Positions 52,565 to 61,313 of a stretch of 64,000 bases of DNA are shown piece after piece (position 1 is the first letter of the stretch; each line of letters opens with the position of its first letter). The stretch is from assembly GCA_017309115.1 (NCBI GenBank), contig JAFLEF010000042.1, positions 1-64,000 of the forward strand. The letters are read 5' to 3'. The notes beneath the pieces are model-generated. The model saw only the letters and a program-made list of their open reading frames with translations, did no database searches and was not told the DNA's origin. The position numbers were made by a program, and so were the translations under genes. The DNA comes from Verrucomicrobiota bacterium (GTDB taxonomy: Bacteria; Verrucomicrobiota; Verrucomicrobiia; Limisphaerales; UBA9464).

Positions 52565-55057
52565 ATGAATATGGACGACTGGGAACTACTTCGGGACTAC
52601 TGCCGCGGGTCGGAAACGGCCTTCGCCGAACTGGTGCGGCGTCATCTCAACGCGGTGTACTCCACGGCCCTCCGCCGCGTAGGCCATTCCGAGACCGCCC
52701 GCGACGTCTGCCAGCGGGTGTTCACCCTGTTGGCGCAGAAGGCCGCCACCCTGCAGTCCACGGGTTCGCTCCTCGGGTGGCTCCATCGGGCCGCCGTCCA
52801 TATCTCCTCCGAAATCCTACGCACCGAACGCCGCCGCCACGCCCGCGAACAAGAAATCAGTCATCTGAACGCCATGACCTCCGACCCTGGATCCGACGAC
52901 GCGTGGCAACAGCTGACGCCGCAGCTGGACACCGCTCTGCTGGAATTGTCCGAGGTGGATCGGCAGGCCGTGCTGCTCCGGTTTTTCGAGCGGCTGCCGT
53001 TGGCGGAGGTGGGACGTCGCTTGGGCACGAGCGAAGCTGCCGCCAAAATGCGAGTGGGCCGGGCGGTGACTCGCTTGCGGGAACAACTGGGTCTTCAGGG
53101 CGTTGTCCTGACCGGAGGAGTATTGATGGGCCTGCTCGCGGAACGGACGGTGGTGGCGGCACCTGCCGGATTTGCGGATGGAATCCTGGCGGCTGCTCTG
53201 TCGAAAACCGGCACGGGTGTTTCCACCTTCGGAACTGGTCTCGCGACCCTTTCCAGATTGGCGCTGCCGCTGGCCGGAGTCGCCACTGTCGTGGTTCTCG
53301 GTACCCTAGGTTTGAGCGCCTTTCAGAATTACTCCGGCACCGTCGTCCCTCCGGATCAGGAGTTGGTGAGTTCGCCTTCCGGGTTGTCGTCCGCCGGGCA
53401 GAATGCTTCGGAGGGAGGTGCCAACGACCCGTTGGAGGACCCGGCGATTCTGGACCAAGCCATCGCCCGTCTGCGCGAAGTCATCCGGACTCCGTTCAAC
53501 CGCAAGATACCCACGGATCAGGTCCAAGAAGCCGTCAACGCCCTCGGTCGTCATGCGCCAAAGGCCTTGCCCATGGTGCTCGAGGAACTGACGGCGGCCA
53601 TGGATGTCAAGGCGTCCAAGGCGCCAGCGGAAGTTCAACAAAAACTGCAGATCCAAAGCGTCGCCGTGGAAACTCTCCGTAGCATGGGCCGCTCTGCGCA
53701 CGAGGCCCTGCCCCAAGTTATGGAATGGTATCGTGCGGGGAAACTGGCCTGGTTTAATGACAAAGTTCCCACGTTGTTGATCGCCTTGGAGCCCAGCCTC
53801 GATCAGTCCCGGGAATTGATTGAGTACATAGCCCAGACTTCGGGGCCGAACTCATACATCCCGGAGACCGTTCTCCAACTCACGGAACTTCATCCGGAGC
53901 TTCTTCCGGAAACGCTTCAACTCTTGGGAGACCGCTTGTCACAGATTGAGGGCGACCACTTGTTGGTGTTGGCGCGGACCTTGGCGAAGTTGCCGGGATC
54001 GAATCCGGAGCAACTGCGCCCCATCTTCGAGCAGTTCCTCATGCTGCCGGAACTGCGGGATCCGACGCACTACCAGGCCAAGTTCGAAAATGGAACCCAC
54101 GAGGTCTGGAGGATCACCCAGCGTGGGTTCGATGACGCCAAGCGGCATGGGGCGGCGGCAGCTCTCGCCTCGCTCGGTGACGCAGGCCGCGAAAGTCTGC
54201 CCGCCCTGGCCGAACTCGCCCAGCGAACCACCAATGAACAACTTCGCGATCAAGTCTTCCGGTCCATCGCCGAGCTCGATCCGGAGCGGCGTTTTGAATC
54301 TCCGGAACTGACCGCCGCGAGGAAGGGGTGGGATCAGGATCAAGCGTTCTTCGATCAGGTGAAGTTCGGGACGGCAAGCCTTGAGGATTTGCGCCTGGGA
54401 CTGACGCGTTCGCGGAGTGCCGGCGCCGCCGCCGCCCTTCTCGCCCAGCGTGGTGACGAGGCGCGCGAATTGGCGCCTGAATTGGTGGCGGCCCTCACCC
54501 GCACCGGCTCGTATGAAGTGGCGCAGGCGTTGAAGACTTTGGCTCCCGAGCAACTCGTTCAATGTCTGAAAAATCCCGCCGCGTTTACGTTGGTGGAAGA
54601 CTACGAGTTTAAGGCACATCCCGAGCGACAGGCCTTGGTGGAAGCCGCCCAGGCTTTGGCTGAGCTAGGTCCCGAAGCGTCCTTTGCCCTGCCGGCTCTG
54701 AAGGAGGCATTGGAGATTCCGGACCGGGAATTTGTGCGACTGACCCTCGATGAAACGATTCGCGCCATCGACCCGCAAGCACCCCAGTCGGTGTTTCGTG
54801 GGAACTCAATCTCTGCCCTGAGTTCGGCCCTGATTACGGCCCGGGACGATGCCGAATCCGCTGGCAACCCGGACCAAGCCCGACTAGCCGACACCACCGC
54901 CGGTCGACTCGAACTCAATTACGGTATGACCCGAAGTGAGTTGCTCGCGATCGATGCTGAACTCCAAGCGGCCGACCCCGCCTTGCACCGGATCTATCGC
55001 GAGGCCCTGGTCAGGGCGATTCCGCAGCTTCAACCTGCGCAGGTGGCCTCGCCTTGA
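52565..55057 (+). CDS. ECF sigma factor fused to a membrane anchor and helical-repeat domain
   Basis: 830 residues. Residues 1-85 form sigma region 2 (YCRGSETAFAELVRRHLNAV, ETARDVCQRVFTLLAQKAAT), and about 120-175 region 4 (LSEVDRQAVLLRFFERLPLA, EVGRRLGTSEAAAKMRVGRA). A hydrophobic helix at about 232-252 (LALPLAGVATVVVLGTLGLS) is followed by about 570 residues of short helices like HEAT repeats (GRHAPKALPMVLEELT, LGDAGRESLPALAELAQRTT, LGPEASFALPALKEALEIPD). The sigma would be tethered with its tail outside. No separate anti-sigma gene is adjacent. ATG 52571 is an alternative start. Confidence 0.85.
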   Translation: MNMDDWELLRDYCRGSETAFAELVRRHLNAVYSTALRRVGHSETARDVCQRVFTLLAQKAATLQSTGSLLGWLHRAAVHISSEILRTERRRHAREQEISHLNAMTSDPGSDDAWQQLTPQLDTALLELSEVDRQAVLLRFFERLPLAEVGRRLGTSEAAAKMRVGRAVTRLREQLGLQGVVLTGGVLMGLLAERTVVAAPAGFADGILAAALSKTGTGVSTFGTGLATLSRLALPLAGVATVVVLGTLGLSAFQNYSGTVVPPDQELVSSPSGLSSAGQNASEGGANDPLEDPAILDQAIARLREVIRTPFNRKIPTDQVQEAVNALGRHAPKALPMVLEELTAAMDVKASKAPAEVQQKLQIQSVAVETLRSMGRSAHEALPQVMEWYRAGKLAWFNDKVPTLLIALEPSLDQSRELIEYIAQTSGPNSYIPETVLQLTELHPELLPETLQLLGDRLSQIEGDHLLVLARTLAKLPGSNPEQLRPIFEQFLMLPELRDPTHYQAKFENGTHEVWRITQRGFDDAKRHGAAAALASLGDAGRESLPALAELAQRTTNEQLRDQVFRSIAELDPERRFESPELTAARKGWDQDQAFFDQVKFGTASLEDLRLGLTRSRSAGAAAALLAQRGDEARELAPELVAALTRTGSYEVAQALKTLAPEQLVQCLKNPAAFTLVEDYEFKAHPERQALVEAAQALAELGPEASFALPALKEALEIPDREFVRLTLDETIRAIDPQAPQSVFRGNSISALSSALITARDDAESAGNPDQARLADTTAGRLELNYGMTRSELLAIDAELQAADPALHRIYREALVRAIPQLQPAQVASP

Positions 55058-55149
55058 GACAGATTCTGGGGACAAGAGTTAGAAGGTCACTAGCCCGTCA
55101 TGCGCAACCCAGTCTTGGAACCCGGAGACCTCTGCCGTAATCGTGGGTC

Positions 55150-55800
55150 GTGCGACTGATTCTGATCTTCGTGGGCCTGGCGGTCGCGTTGCTCATTCCG
55201 TTCGCGCTTTGGGGGCGGCATTTGGAAGTGACTCCGGAAGCGGTGGCCGCATGGCTGCGGGGCTACGGAATGTGGGCTTGGGCGGTGGGAATCGCCTTAT
55301 TGGCGGCAGATTTGTTCCTGCCGGTTCCGGCGTCGGCGGTTCTGGCGGCGCTGGGTTTTCTCTATGGTCCGTGGGTGGGTGGTGCACTCGGCGCGCTGGG
55401 CTCGGTGGCTTCGGGGCTATTGGGATTCGGCTTGGGTCGGCTCTTTCGACGCGAGACCGCCGAGCGCTGGGTGGGCCGGTCGGAATTGGAACAGGGCCAA
55501 CGGTTGTTCAACCGGTTCGGACCGTGGCTGATTGTGCTGTCCCGCTGGTTGCCGCTGTTCCCGGAAGTGGTGTCCTGTGCGGCGGGACTGATTCGGATGC
55601 GGATCCTGCCATTCCTGCTGGCATTGGTGTGCGGATCGGTGCCGATGAGTTTCACCTACGCCTGGGTGGGGCACGCCGGCACCAAACATCCGGGATGGGC
55701 CACGGCGATGAGCCTGTTGGGACCGCCGCTGCTCTGGTGGCTGATTGGCCGGCGGCTCCTGGCGAAACGCCCGCAGGCGAAGCTGACAGCTGAGAGCTGA
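55150..55800 (+). CDS. TVP38/TMEM64 (DedA/VTT-like) membrane protein
   Basis: 216 residues from GTG 55150, six hydrophobic stretches. The SNARE-associated/VTT motif region is visible as LFLPVPASAVLAALGFLYGP, WVGGALGALGSVASGLLGFG and FNRFGPWLIVLSRWLPLFPE. The family flips or scrambles phospholipids and small lipids in the cytoplasmic membrane. The last codons (AES then TGA) are formed by the GAGAGCT repeat, and a hairpin covers the stop. Confidence 0.85.
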   Translation: MRLILIFVGLAVALLIPFALWGRHLEVTPEAVAAWLRGYGMWAWAVGIALLAADLFLPVPASAVLAALGFLYGPWVGGALGALGSVASGLLGFGLGRLFRRETAERWVGRSELEQGQRLFNRFGPWLIVLSRWLPLFPEVVSCAAGLIRMRILPFLLALVCGSVPMSFTYAWVGHAGTKHPGWATAMSLLGPPLLWWLIGRRLLAKRPQAKLTAES

Positions 55801-55821
55801 GAGCTGGGTCAGCTCTCAGCT
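55795..55821. terminator. Perfect hairpin between convergent genes, built from the GAGAGCT repeat
   Basis: AGCTGAGAGCTG-GGT-CAGCTCTCAGCT is a perfect 12-bp stem with a 3-base loop. It overlaps the stop codon at 55798-55800 and lies 15 bases from the pckG stop. There is no T-run, so intrinsic termination is uncertain. An inverted copy of the repeat creates it. Confidence 0.5.
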
Positions 55822-55835
55822 GGCCCTCTGGCACG

Positions 55836-57617
55836 CTACAGGCGGGCCACGAGGAGTTCGCGCTGGAAAATCAGTTCCTTCGGCAGGAACTGATACAGCC
55901 GCATGAAGAGTTCGTCCTGTTGGAGAATCTCCCGGCGCCATTCGTCGGCGTTCATGGCCTGTAGTTTCTCAAAGGTTTCCGGGGTCAATCCGTCCAAGCC
56001 TTCGGTGTTGAAGTCGTCGTAACGGGGAACCCAGCCCAGCGGGGTTTCGTGAGCGCCGGCCCGGCCCCGACAGCGTCCGACGACCCATTGCAGCACCCGC
56101 ATGTTCTGACCGAAGCCCGGCCAGAGAAACTTGCCGTCGGTGTCTTTGCGGAACCAATTCACATTGAAGATGCGCGGCGGGTACTTGATGGCCTTTCGCA
56201 TGTCCAGCCAGTGCCGGAAGTAGCGTCCCATGTTGTAACCGCAGAACGGCAGCATCGCCATCGGGTCGCGCCGGACTTGTCCCACGGCCCCGGCAGCGGC
56301 GGCGGTGGTTTCACTACCCATCGTGGCGCCGAGGAACACGCCATGGCTCCAATTGAAGGCCTGGAAGACCAGCGGAACCGTGTTGGGCCGGCGTCCACCA
56401 AAAATGATGGCGTCAATCGGCACACCGGCCGGGTCGTTGGCTTCGGGGGCCAGCATCGGATTGTTGGCCATCGGAGCGGTGAACCGGGAGTTGGCGTGCG
56501 CCGCCTTCTCCTTGGACTCCGGGGTCCAGGGTCGGCCCTGCCAGTCCAGACATTCGGCCGGCGCCGGATCGTCATGGCCCTCCCACCAGACCGTGCCATC
56601 GGGCTTCAGCGCGACGTTGGTGTAAATCGTGTCGCGCTGAATGGTTTTCATCGCGTTCGGATTGGTCTTGGCGTTGGTGCCAGGAGCCACACCGAAGAAG
56701 CCGGCCTCAGGATTGATTGCCCAGAGCCGTCCGTCCGGGCCCGGCTTCATCCAGGCGATGTCATCGCCCACCGTCCAGACCTTCCAACCCTTGAATTCCG
56801 CAGGCGGAACCAACATGGCGAAGTTGGTCTTGCCGCACTGACTCGGAAACGCCGCAGCCACGAAGGACTTGTCTCCGGAGGGCGATTCGACGCCCATGAT
56901 CAGCATGTGTTCCGCCATCCAGCCTTCCTTGCGTCCCAGAGCGGAGGCGATGCGTAGGGCCAGGCATTTCTTGCCGAGCAACGCGTTGCCGCCATAGCCG
57001 GAGCCGACGGAGATGATCTCGTTGTTCTCGGGGAAGTGGCAGATGAATCGGCGTTCGGGATTGAGGTCGAGCAGACAATGCAGACCGCGGTTGAACTCCG
57101 GGCAATCTCCCAAATGATCCCAGGCGATTTGTCCCATGCGCGCCATGATGCGCATGTTGAGCACCACGTAGATGGAATCGGTGATTTCCACGCCCACCTT
57201 GGCCAAGGGCGAGCCATGGGGACCCATGAGGTAGGGCACGACATACATCGTGCGGCCCTTCATGGAGCCTGTGGCCAGGTCGAGCAGTTTGGCCCGCATG
57301 GCCTTGGGCTCAGCCCAATTGTTGGTTGGGCCGGCATCCACCTCAGCTTCGGAGCAGATGTAGGTGCATTGCTCGACGCGGGCGACGTCGTTGGGGTTGG
57401 AACGGTGGTAGTAGCAGCCGGGCAGTTTCTCCTGATTGAGCTGGATCAGGACTCCGGTGCGGACGGCTTCCGCATAGAGGGCTTCCTTCTCGGCCTCGGA
57501 ACCGTCGCACCAGAAAATGCGGTCAGGTGAGGTCAAGGCGGCCGTCTGTTCCACCCAGGCGCGGGCCTGGGGATGGGAGCAGGGGGTTCGGCCGAACTGG
57601 CTGAAATCGGTGTTCAT
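55836..57617 (-). CDS. pckG: Phosphoenolpyruvate carboxykinase (GTP)
   Basis: 593 residues, the usual size of GTP-type PEPCK. The nucleotide loop [13 protein letters not shown] contains the reactive C261 and K263, with [54 protein letters not shown] and [13 protein letters not shown]. It converts oxaloacetate to PEP with GTP in gluconeogenesis, in the cytoplasm. Stands alone, convergent with the TVP38-like gene. Confidence 0.95.
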   Translation of the reverse strand: MNTDFSQFGRTPCSHPQARAWVEQTAALTSPDRIFWCDGSEAEKEALYAEAVRTGVLIQLNQEKLPGCYYHRSNPNDVARVEQCTYICSEAEVDAGPTNNWAEPKAMRAKLLDLATGSMKGRTMYVVPYLMGPHGSPLAKVGVEITDSIYVVLNMRIMARMGQIAWDHLGDCPEFNRGLHCLLDLNPERRFICHFPENNEIISVGSGYGGNALLGKKCLALRIASALGRKEGWMAEHMLIMGVESPSGDKSFVAAAFPSQCGKTNFAMLVPPAEFKGWKVWTVGDDIAWMKPGPDGRLWAINPEAGFFGVAPGTNAKTNPNAMKTIQRDTIYTNVALKPDGTVWWEGHDDPAPAECLDWQGRPWTPESKEKAAHANSRFTAPMANNPMLAPEANDPAGVPIDAIIFGGRRPNTVPLVFQAFNWSHGVFLGATMGSETTAAAAGAVGQVRRDPMAMLPFCGYNMGRYFRHWLDMRKAIKYPPRIFNVNWFRKDTDGKFLWPGFGQNMRVLQWVVGRCRGRAGAHETPLGWVPRYDDFNTEGLDGLTPETFEKLQAMNADEWRREILQQDELFMRLYQFLPKELIFQRELLVARL

Positions 57618-57791
57618 GGGGTTAGTGTTGTCGGTTCCGAGTGTATGGGGAGCGGCCCGGATGGCTCCACGGAATTTGGCCAGGATTCAACCCGTAATGA
57701 GGCGGACTTGGTAGCCGCCGGAGGTCGCGAAAACCAGACCGATCCCCACTTGCCCAGCAGGCCTCCCCTCCCCGACGATGCGCCTTCATAC

Positions 57792-58241
57792 ATGGAGTGG
57801 CTGCATCAATGGTTGTGGCACGGCGGCAACTTTCTCGGCATCGAATGGCATGTCTGGAAGGTGATTGGCTGGCTGGGGAATGTCGCGTTCACCTCCCGGT
57901 TCATCGTTCAGTGGTATGCCACGGAGAAACGTAAGGAAGTGGTCGTGCCATTGGCGTTTTGGTGGCTCAGTTTGGCCGGTTCCTGGCTGCTGCTGTCCTA
58001 TGCCCTGTTTTACCAGCGCGATTCGGTCTTCATCTTCGCCAACCTCTTCAACTGGATTCCGTACCTGCGCAATTTGATCATCCAACGGCGTCATCAGAAG
58101 GCGCACATGGAATGCTCGTCGTGCCGGAAGCTGAATCCGCCCCAGGCGAAGCATTGTATGGAATGTGGTCGGAGGCTACCGGGTCAGCTCGTTCCCGAGA
58201 GTTCACGGGACGGTGGATCGAACGCGGTTAAGGGCGCTTGA
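57792..58241 (+). CDS. LAB_N-domain membrane protein with C-terminal zinc ribbon
   Basis: 149 residues from ATG 57792. Three membrane helices make the lipid-A-disaccharide synthase N-terminal-like domain (KVIGWLGNVAFTSRFIVQWY, PLAFWWLSLAGSWLLLSYAL, FANLFNWIPYLRNLI). The C-terminus has a zinc ribbon, C108-x2-C111 and C122-x2-C125, not usual in this family. LAB_N proteins occur near glycolipid transferases, but their function is not settled. Overlaps the next convergent gene by 14 bases. The longer frame upstream (57573) has no family features. Confidence 0.8.
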   Translation: MEWLHQWLWHGGNFLGIEWHVWKVIGWLGNVAFTSRFIVQWYATEKRKEVVVPLAFWWLSLAGSWLLLSYALFYQRDSVFIFANLFNWIPYLRNLIIQRRHQKAHMECSSCRKLNPPQAKHCMECGRRLPGQLVPESSRDGGSNAVKGA

Positions 58242-58578
58242 CCGGCGGGTTGGTCGGAGCAAGCGGTGGTAGATTGAATTTCCGGAGCACGTTGCTGGAG
58301 TAATCTGGGTACCGCCCTCCGATTTGCTGAAACAGGGGAAGGACCCCGAGCAAAGGCGCGTGCTGCTTGTCGGCCTCCAGGACGGCGGCCTGTTGCGCGA
58401 GGATTTGGAAGCGGAGCAGTTGCGACTGGCGGTACATGAACAGGCACAGCGCCGCCGTGGCCAGAACCAGGCCGAGCAGAAGGACTCGGATGACCCGATG
58501 GAGTACATCGACTTCCCGGCGCAGTTGGGCCAGGTCGGCAAACGGGGTGGGGCTGTCGATGTCGGAAGGCTCGTTCAT
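58228..58578 (-). CDS. Single-pass membrane protein, unknown
   Basis: 116 residues: an acidic N-terminus, one helix (VIRVLLLGLVLATAALCLFM, about residues 29-48) and an extracytoplasmic tail with a coiled stretch (SQLLRFQILAQQAAVLEADK). No family recognised. Only 3 bases separate it from the next minus-strand gene upstream, also a single-helix protein with a similar design, so the two likely form a pair in the envelope. Confidence 0.65.
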   Translation of the reverse strand: MNEPSDIDSPTPFADLAQLRREVDVLHRVIRVLLLGLVLATAALCLFMYRQSQLLRFQILAQQAAVLEADKQHAPLLGVLPLFQQIGGRYPDYSSNVLRKFNLPPLAPTNPPVKRP

Positions 58579-58581
58579 GAT

Positions 58582-58884
58582 TCAGCGATTGCCTTTGACT
58601 GGCGCGGGTTTCGGTTGGACGGGCGCATTGGAGGACACGTTGAGCTGCACCCCGGCGTCGGACAGCGCCTGCAACACCGCGCGGTTGCTCAACGAGCCGT
58701 AGGCAATGCTTTCCCGAACCAGTGCCCCGAAGGCCTGGCGATTGACGTTGTATTCGTACAAGCGGCGCGCCTGACGGTTGTTAAGCACCGTGTAGTAAAT
58801 ATGCAGCGCGCAAAGCGCCGCCAACACCACGGCCAAAATCAACTCGAGACCAGAGAGCGCCGGAAGAAGCCACGGACGTTTCAT
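58582..58884 (-). CDS. Single-pass membrane protein, unknown
   Basis: 100 residues from ATG 58884 (MKRPWLLPALSGLELILAVV). One N-terminal helix (LELILAVVLAALCALHIYYT) and a polar tail (NNRQARRLYEYNVNRQAFGA, SLSNRAVLQALSDAGVQLNV). The same orientation and 3-base gap to the following single-helix gene suggest co-function. No family recognised. The frame continues upstream through the GGTAAGC repeat, which was not used. Confidence 0.6.
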   Translation of the reverse strand: MKRPWLLPALSGLELILAVVLAALCALHIYYTVLNNRQARRLYEYNVNRQAFGALVRESIAYGSLSNRAVLQALSDAGVQLNVSSNAPVQPKPAPVKGNR

Positions 58885-58963
58885 GCCGACGCCGCGTAAC
58901 CTACGGCGGGAATGCGCCAATCCAAGCTTTTCCCGGGGAAAGGAAGCGGCTGAGGGGCCGAGG

Positions 58964-58995
58964 GGTAAGCGATAAGCGGTAAGCGGTAAGCGGTA
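58964..58995. repeat. GGTAAGC heptamer tandem repeat
   Basis: GGTAAGCGATAAGC, then GGTAAGCGGTAAGCGGTAG: about four and a half units. Same unit as at 7743, 21010 and 61153. Confidence 0.75.
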
Positions 58996-59027
58996 GACCG
59001 GAACACTCCCGGCAGTTGAAACACGAC

Positions 59028-59234
59028 TCAATCGAAGTCCGAACAGCTCATGAAGTAATGGCAACGGGGGCAGCGCAACTTGCACTTTTCGTTGTGCAGT
59101 TCATGCCCGCACCGGGGACACCAGCGCCAGTGTTCCCCCGGCGTGTCGGGGTCTGGGCTGGTTGAGTTGCCTGAAGACACCGGTCCAGCCGATTTGGAGT
59201 CGGCGCCACTGCGGGAAGGAAGGGGATCGCTCAT
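59028..59234 (-). CDS. Small zinc-ribbon protein
   Basis: 68 residues with a Ser/Asp/Pro-rich front half and a compact cysteine-rich end: WCPRCGHELHNEKC (C39, C42, C51), then CPRCHYFMSCSDF (C55, C58, C64). Proteins with this six-cysteine end (RCGHxL...KCKLxCxRCxYFxSCSD) are widespread and uncharacterised; one or two zinc ions are expected. It stands alone near a glycosyltransferase. Confidence 0.7.
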   Translation of the reverse strand: MSDPLPSRSGADSKSAGPVSSGNSTSPDPDTPGEHWRWCPRCGHELHNEKCKLRCPRCHYFMSCSDFD

Positions 59235-59320
59235 ATTCGACGCAATCTTCCGGCGAGGAGACTCGAACGACGGGAGGGAGGCAATCTCTCGCCGGTCGGA
59301 CTTGGTTCGGTGTCACCTAG

Positions 59321-59420
59321 TCCTACCGGGGAATCGTGGTGGGGCGACGCGGAGCCGTTCGTTGGTGCACACGGGTTATTTCGCCGGGACGCGAACGGCT
59401 CGGTGGAACCTCGTCCCACC
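59321..59420 (-). repeat. GGTAGGGCGAGG repeat family, diverged inverted copy D
   Basis: Read on the minus strand: GGTGGGACGAGGTTCCACCG, AGCCGTTCGCGTCCCGGCG, AACGGCTCCGCGTCGCCCCA. It follows the order of copies A to C, with mismatches and shorter tail. It lies next to the glycosyltransferase stop (59426). Confidence 0.65.
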
Positions 59421-59425
59421 TGGCG

Positions 59426-60103
59426 TCATTTCCGTTCGTAAATTCGGGCAAGGGTTTCCGGGGAGGCGCCGAGTTGATGGCGGAGGTTGATCCAGGCCAT
59501 TCGGAGATAGGTGCGGAGGACCCCGCGCTGGCGCAGACGACGGGCGGAAGTGGTCACCACGGTCTCGGCCAGGGCCAGCCGTCCCCGGCGCCGAAGGGCG
59601 GCACAAAGGAGATACTCTTCCATCAAGGGTACGTCGGGAACGCCACCAATGGCGTCGAGCTCCGAGCGACGCACGAAAATCGCCTGATCGGCATACGCAA
59701 ACTGACCCCAGCGCATCCGCCAGCGGCAGCGACCCACTGAACCCCACGTCAGCACTGGTGGGTCGCGGAATTCCTTCAAACACGCGCCGGCCACGACGTG
59801 CGGGTCAGCCAAGGTCTGCTCGATGGCTTGCCCGGCGGTCGGGGGCACCCTCGTGTCGGCATGAACGAACCAGAGGACGTCACCCCGCGCCAGGGCGGCA
59901 CCTCGCCGTAGCTGTCCGCCGCGGCTGCGCGGCGCCATCAGGGTCCGGGCGCCCGCTGCTTGAGCGAGCGCCACGGTGTCATCGGTGCTGCCGCCATCGC
60001 AGACGATTTGCTCCAGTACCTCCGGCACCCGCCGCAGATGCGCCAGCGTGGCCGGCAGTTCGCCCGCTTCATTCCACGTGGGAATCACCACGGAAATGGT
60101 CAT
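59426..60103 (-). CDS. Family 2 glycosyltransferase, TIGR04283-like
   Basis: 225 residues from ATG 60103. The GT-A fold is clear: ISVVIPTWNEAGELPATLAH, the DGGSTDDT motif, GGQLRRGAALARGDVLWFVH, then the DXD-like HADTRVP, and FADQAIFVRRSELDAIGG (here YADQAIF). The TIGR04283 group is defined by this GGQ/RGAQ and ADQAIF set, and is often found near radical SAM or selenium genes; none is seen. The sugar is unknown. Confidence 0.85.
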   Translation of the reverse strand: MTISVVIPTWNEAGELPATLAHLRRVPEVLEQIVCDGGSTDDTVALAQAAGARTLMAPRSRGGQLRRGAALARGDVLWFVHADTRVPPTAGQAIEQTLADPHVVAGACLKEFRDPPVLTWGSVGRCRWRMRWGQFAYADQAIFVRRSELDAIGGVPDVPLMEEYLLCAALRRRGRLALAETVVTTSARRLRQRGVLRTYLRMAWINLRHQLGASPETLARIYERK

Positions 60104-60129
60104 GGGCAAAGTGGGCGGCCGGGGGCTGA

Positions 60130-61035
60130 TTAGAAACGGGCGAGCTTCTCAAGTTCGCGGACGCGGGCGTTGATGGTCGCCTTGGTGGCCTTGAGCGTGG
60201 CGCTCAGGCCGAATCCTTCGCAGCAGAACGAAGCGACGACAGCACCGTGAATCATGGCGCGACGAAGATGTTTCTCGACCGATCCGGAGCGTTGGGCGGC
60301 GACGTATCCGAGCAGTCCGCCGACAAAGGAATCACCCGCGCCGGTGGGATCCACCACCTTCTTGAGCGGATAGGCCGGAGCGACGAAGAGTCCGCCAGGA
60401 CCGGAGAGCAGGGAACCGTGTTCGCCCTTTTTGATGATCACATAGCGCGGTCCGAGCTTGTGAATCTTGGCCAGAGCGGAGACGACGTTGTCATCCTCGG
60501 TTAGTTGGCGGGCCTCGCTGTCATTCAGGACGAGGCAGTCCACTTTCTTGAGCAGTTTGAGGAGATCAGCAAGGGCGACGTTGAGCCAGAGATCCATTGT
60601 GTCGGCGATGACGAATTTGGGCTTGGACATCTGTTCCAACACGGTGAGCTGAATCGCGGGAGCAATGTTGGCCAAGAGCACGTAGGGGGTTCGCTCGTAT
60701 TCGCCGGGCAGCTTGGGCGACCAATTCTCGATCACGCCGAGAACAGTGTTGAGCGTACGGCGGTTGTTCATGTTGACCTCGTACTCGCCGTGCCAATGGA
60801 AGGTTTGGCCGTCCTTGACACGTTCGAGTCCGGTGAGGTCGATGCCGCGGGAAGCGTACAATTTGAGATACTTGGCGGGGAAGTCACCGCCGACGACGCC
60901 GACCAGTTTGGTGGGGGCGAAGAAACTGGCGGCCAACGCCGCGTGGCTGGCTGATCCGCCGAGCAGGCGGGGATTCTTGGCCTTGGGGGTGTTGATGGAG
61001 TCGAGGGCGGTGGTGCCGACAATGAGAACGCTCAT
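60130..61035 (-). CDS. PfkB-family carbohydrate kinase
   Basis: 301 residues from ATG 61035 (MSVLIVGTTALDSINTPKAK). The family hallmarks are GGSASHAALAASFFAPTKLV, the NDSEARQLT segment and the anion-hole/catalytic motif VVDPTGAGDSFVGGLLGYVA with the catalytic Asp in GAGDS. It phosphorylates a sugar or nucleoside with ATP. The GTTALDSI start is shared by adenosine or ribokinase-like verrucomicrobial proteins. It lies next to the glycosyltransferase gene on the same strand, 26 bases apart. Confidence 0.88.
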   Translation of the reverse strand: MSVLIVGTTALDSINTPKAKNPRLLGGSASHAALAASFFAPTKLVGVVGGDFPAKYLKLYASRGIDLTGLERVKDGQTFHWHGEYEVNMNNRRTLNTVLGVIENWSPKLPGEYERTPYVLLANIAPAIQLTVLEQMSKPKFVIADTMDLWLNVALADLLKLLKKVDCLVLNDSEARQLTEDDNVVSALAKIHKLGPRYVIIKKGEHGSLLSGPGGLFVAPAYPLKKVVDPTGAGDSFVGGLLGYVAAQRSGSVEKHLRRAMIHGAVVASFCCEGFGLSATLKATKATINARVRELEKLARF

Positions 61036-61144
61036 GCAGAATAGGAGGTGATGGGGCGAAGAGATCAACGAGATCCCGATCGCCGACCGGGGAAGTTAGG
61101 GTGGGGGCGAGGGTGGAGGGAAGCGAAGAAGCGGCGTTGCGGAA

Positions 61145-61233
61145 GCTGAGTGCTGAGCGGTAAGCGGTAAGCGGCAAGCGGGAGGCGAGGCGAGCGCGGC
61201 CTTCCTTGCCTCTTGCCCCTTACCCCTTACCCG
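61145..61233. repeat. Mixed GAGAGCT/GGTAAGC repeat tract with inverted end
   Basis: GCTGAGTGCTGAGC, then GGTAAGCGGTAAGCGGCAAG on the left, and CTTGCCCCTTACCCCTTACC on the right, so the GGTAAG unit is present in both orientations about 45 bases apart. No gene. Confidence 0.65.
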
Positions 61234-61313
61234 CCCCGGTGCTTCCTTGGTTCCAAAATGCGTCACGAGACCGAGCAGGGTTGCGTGTCCGGGTGGGGTG
61301 GGTTCAATGGGGC

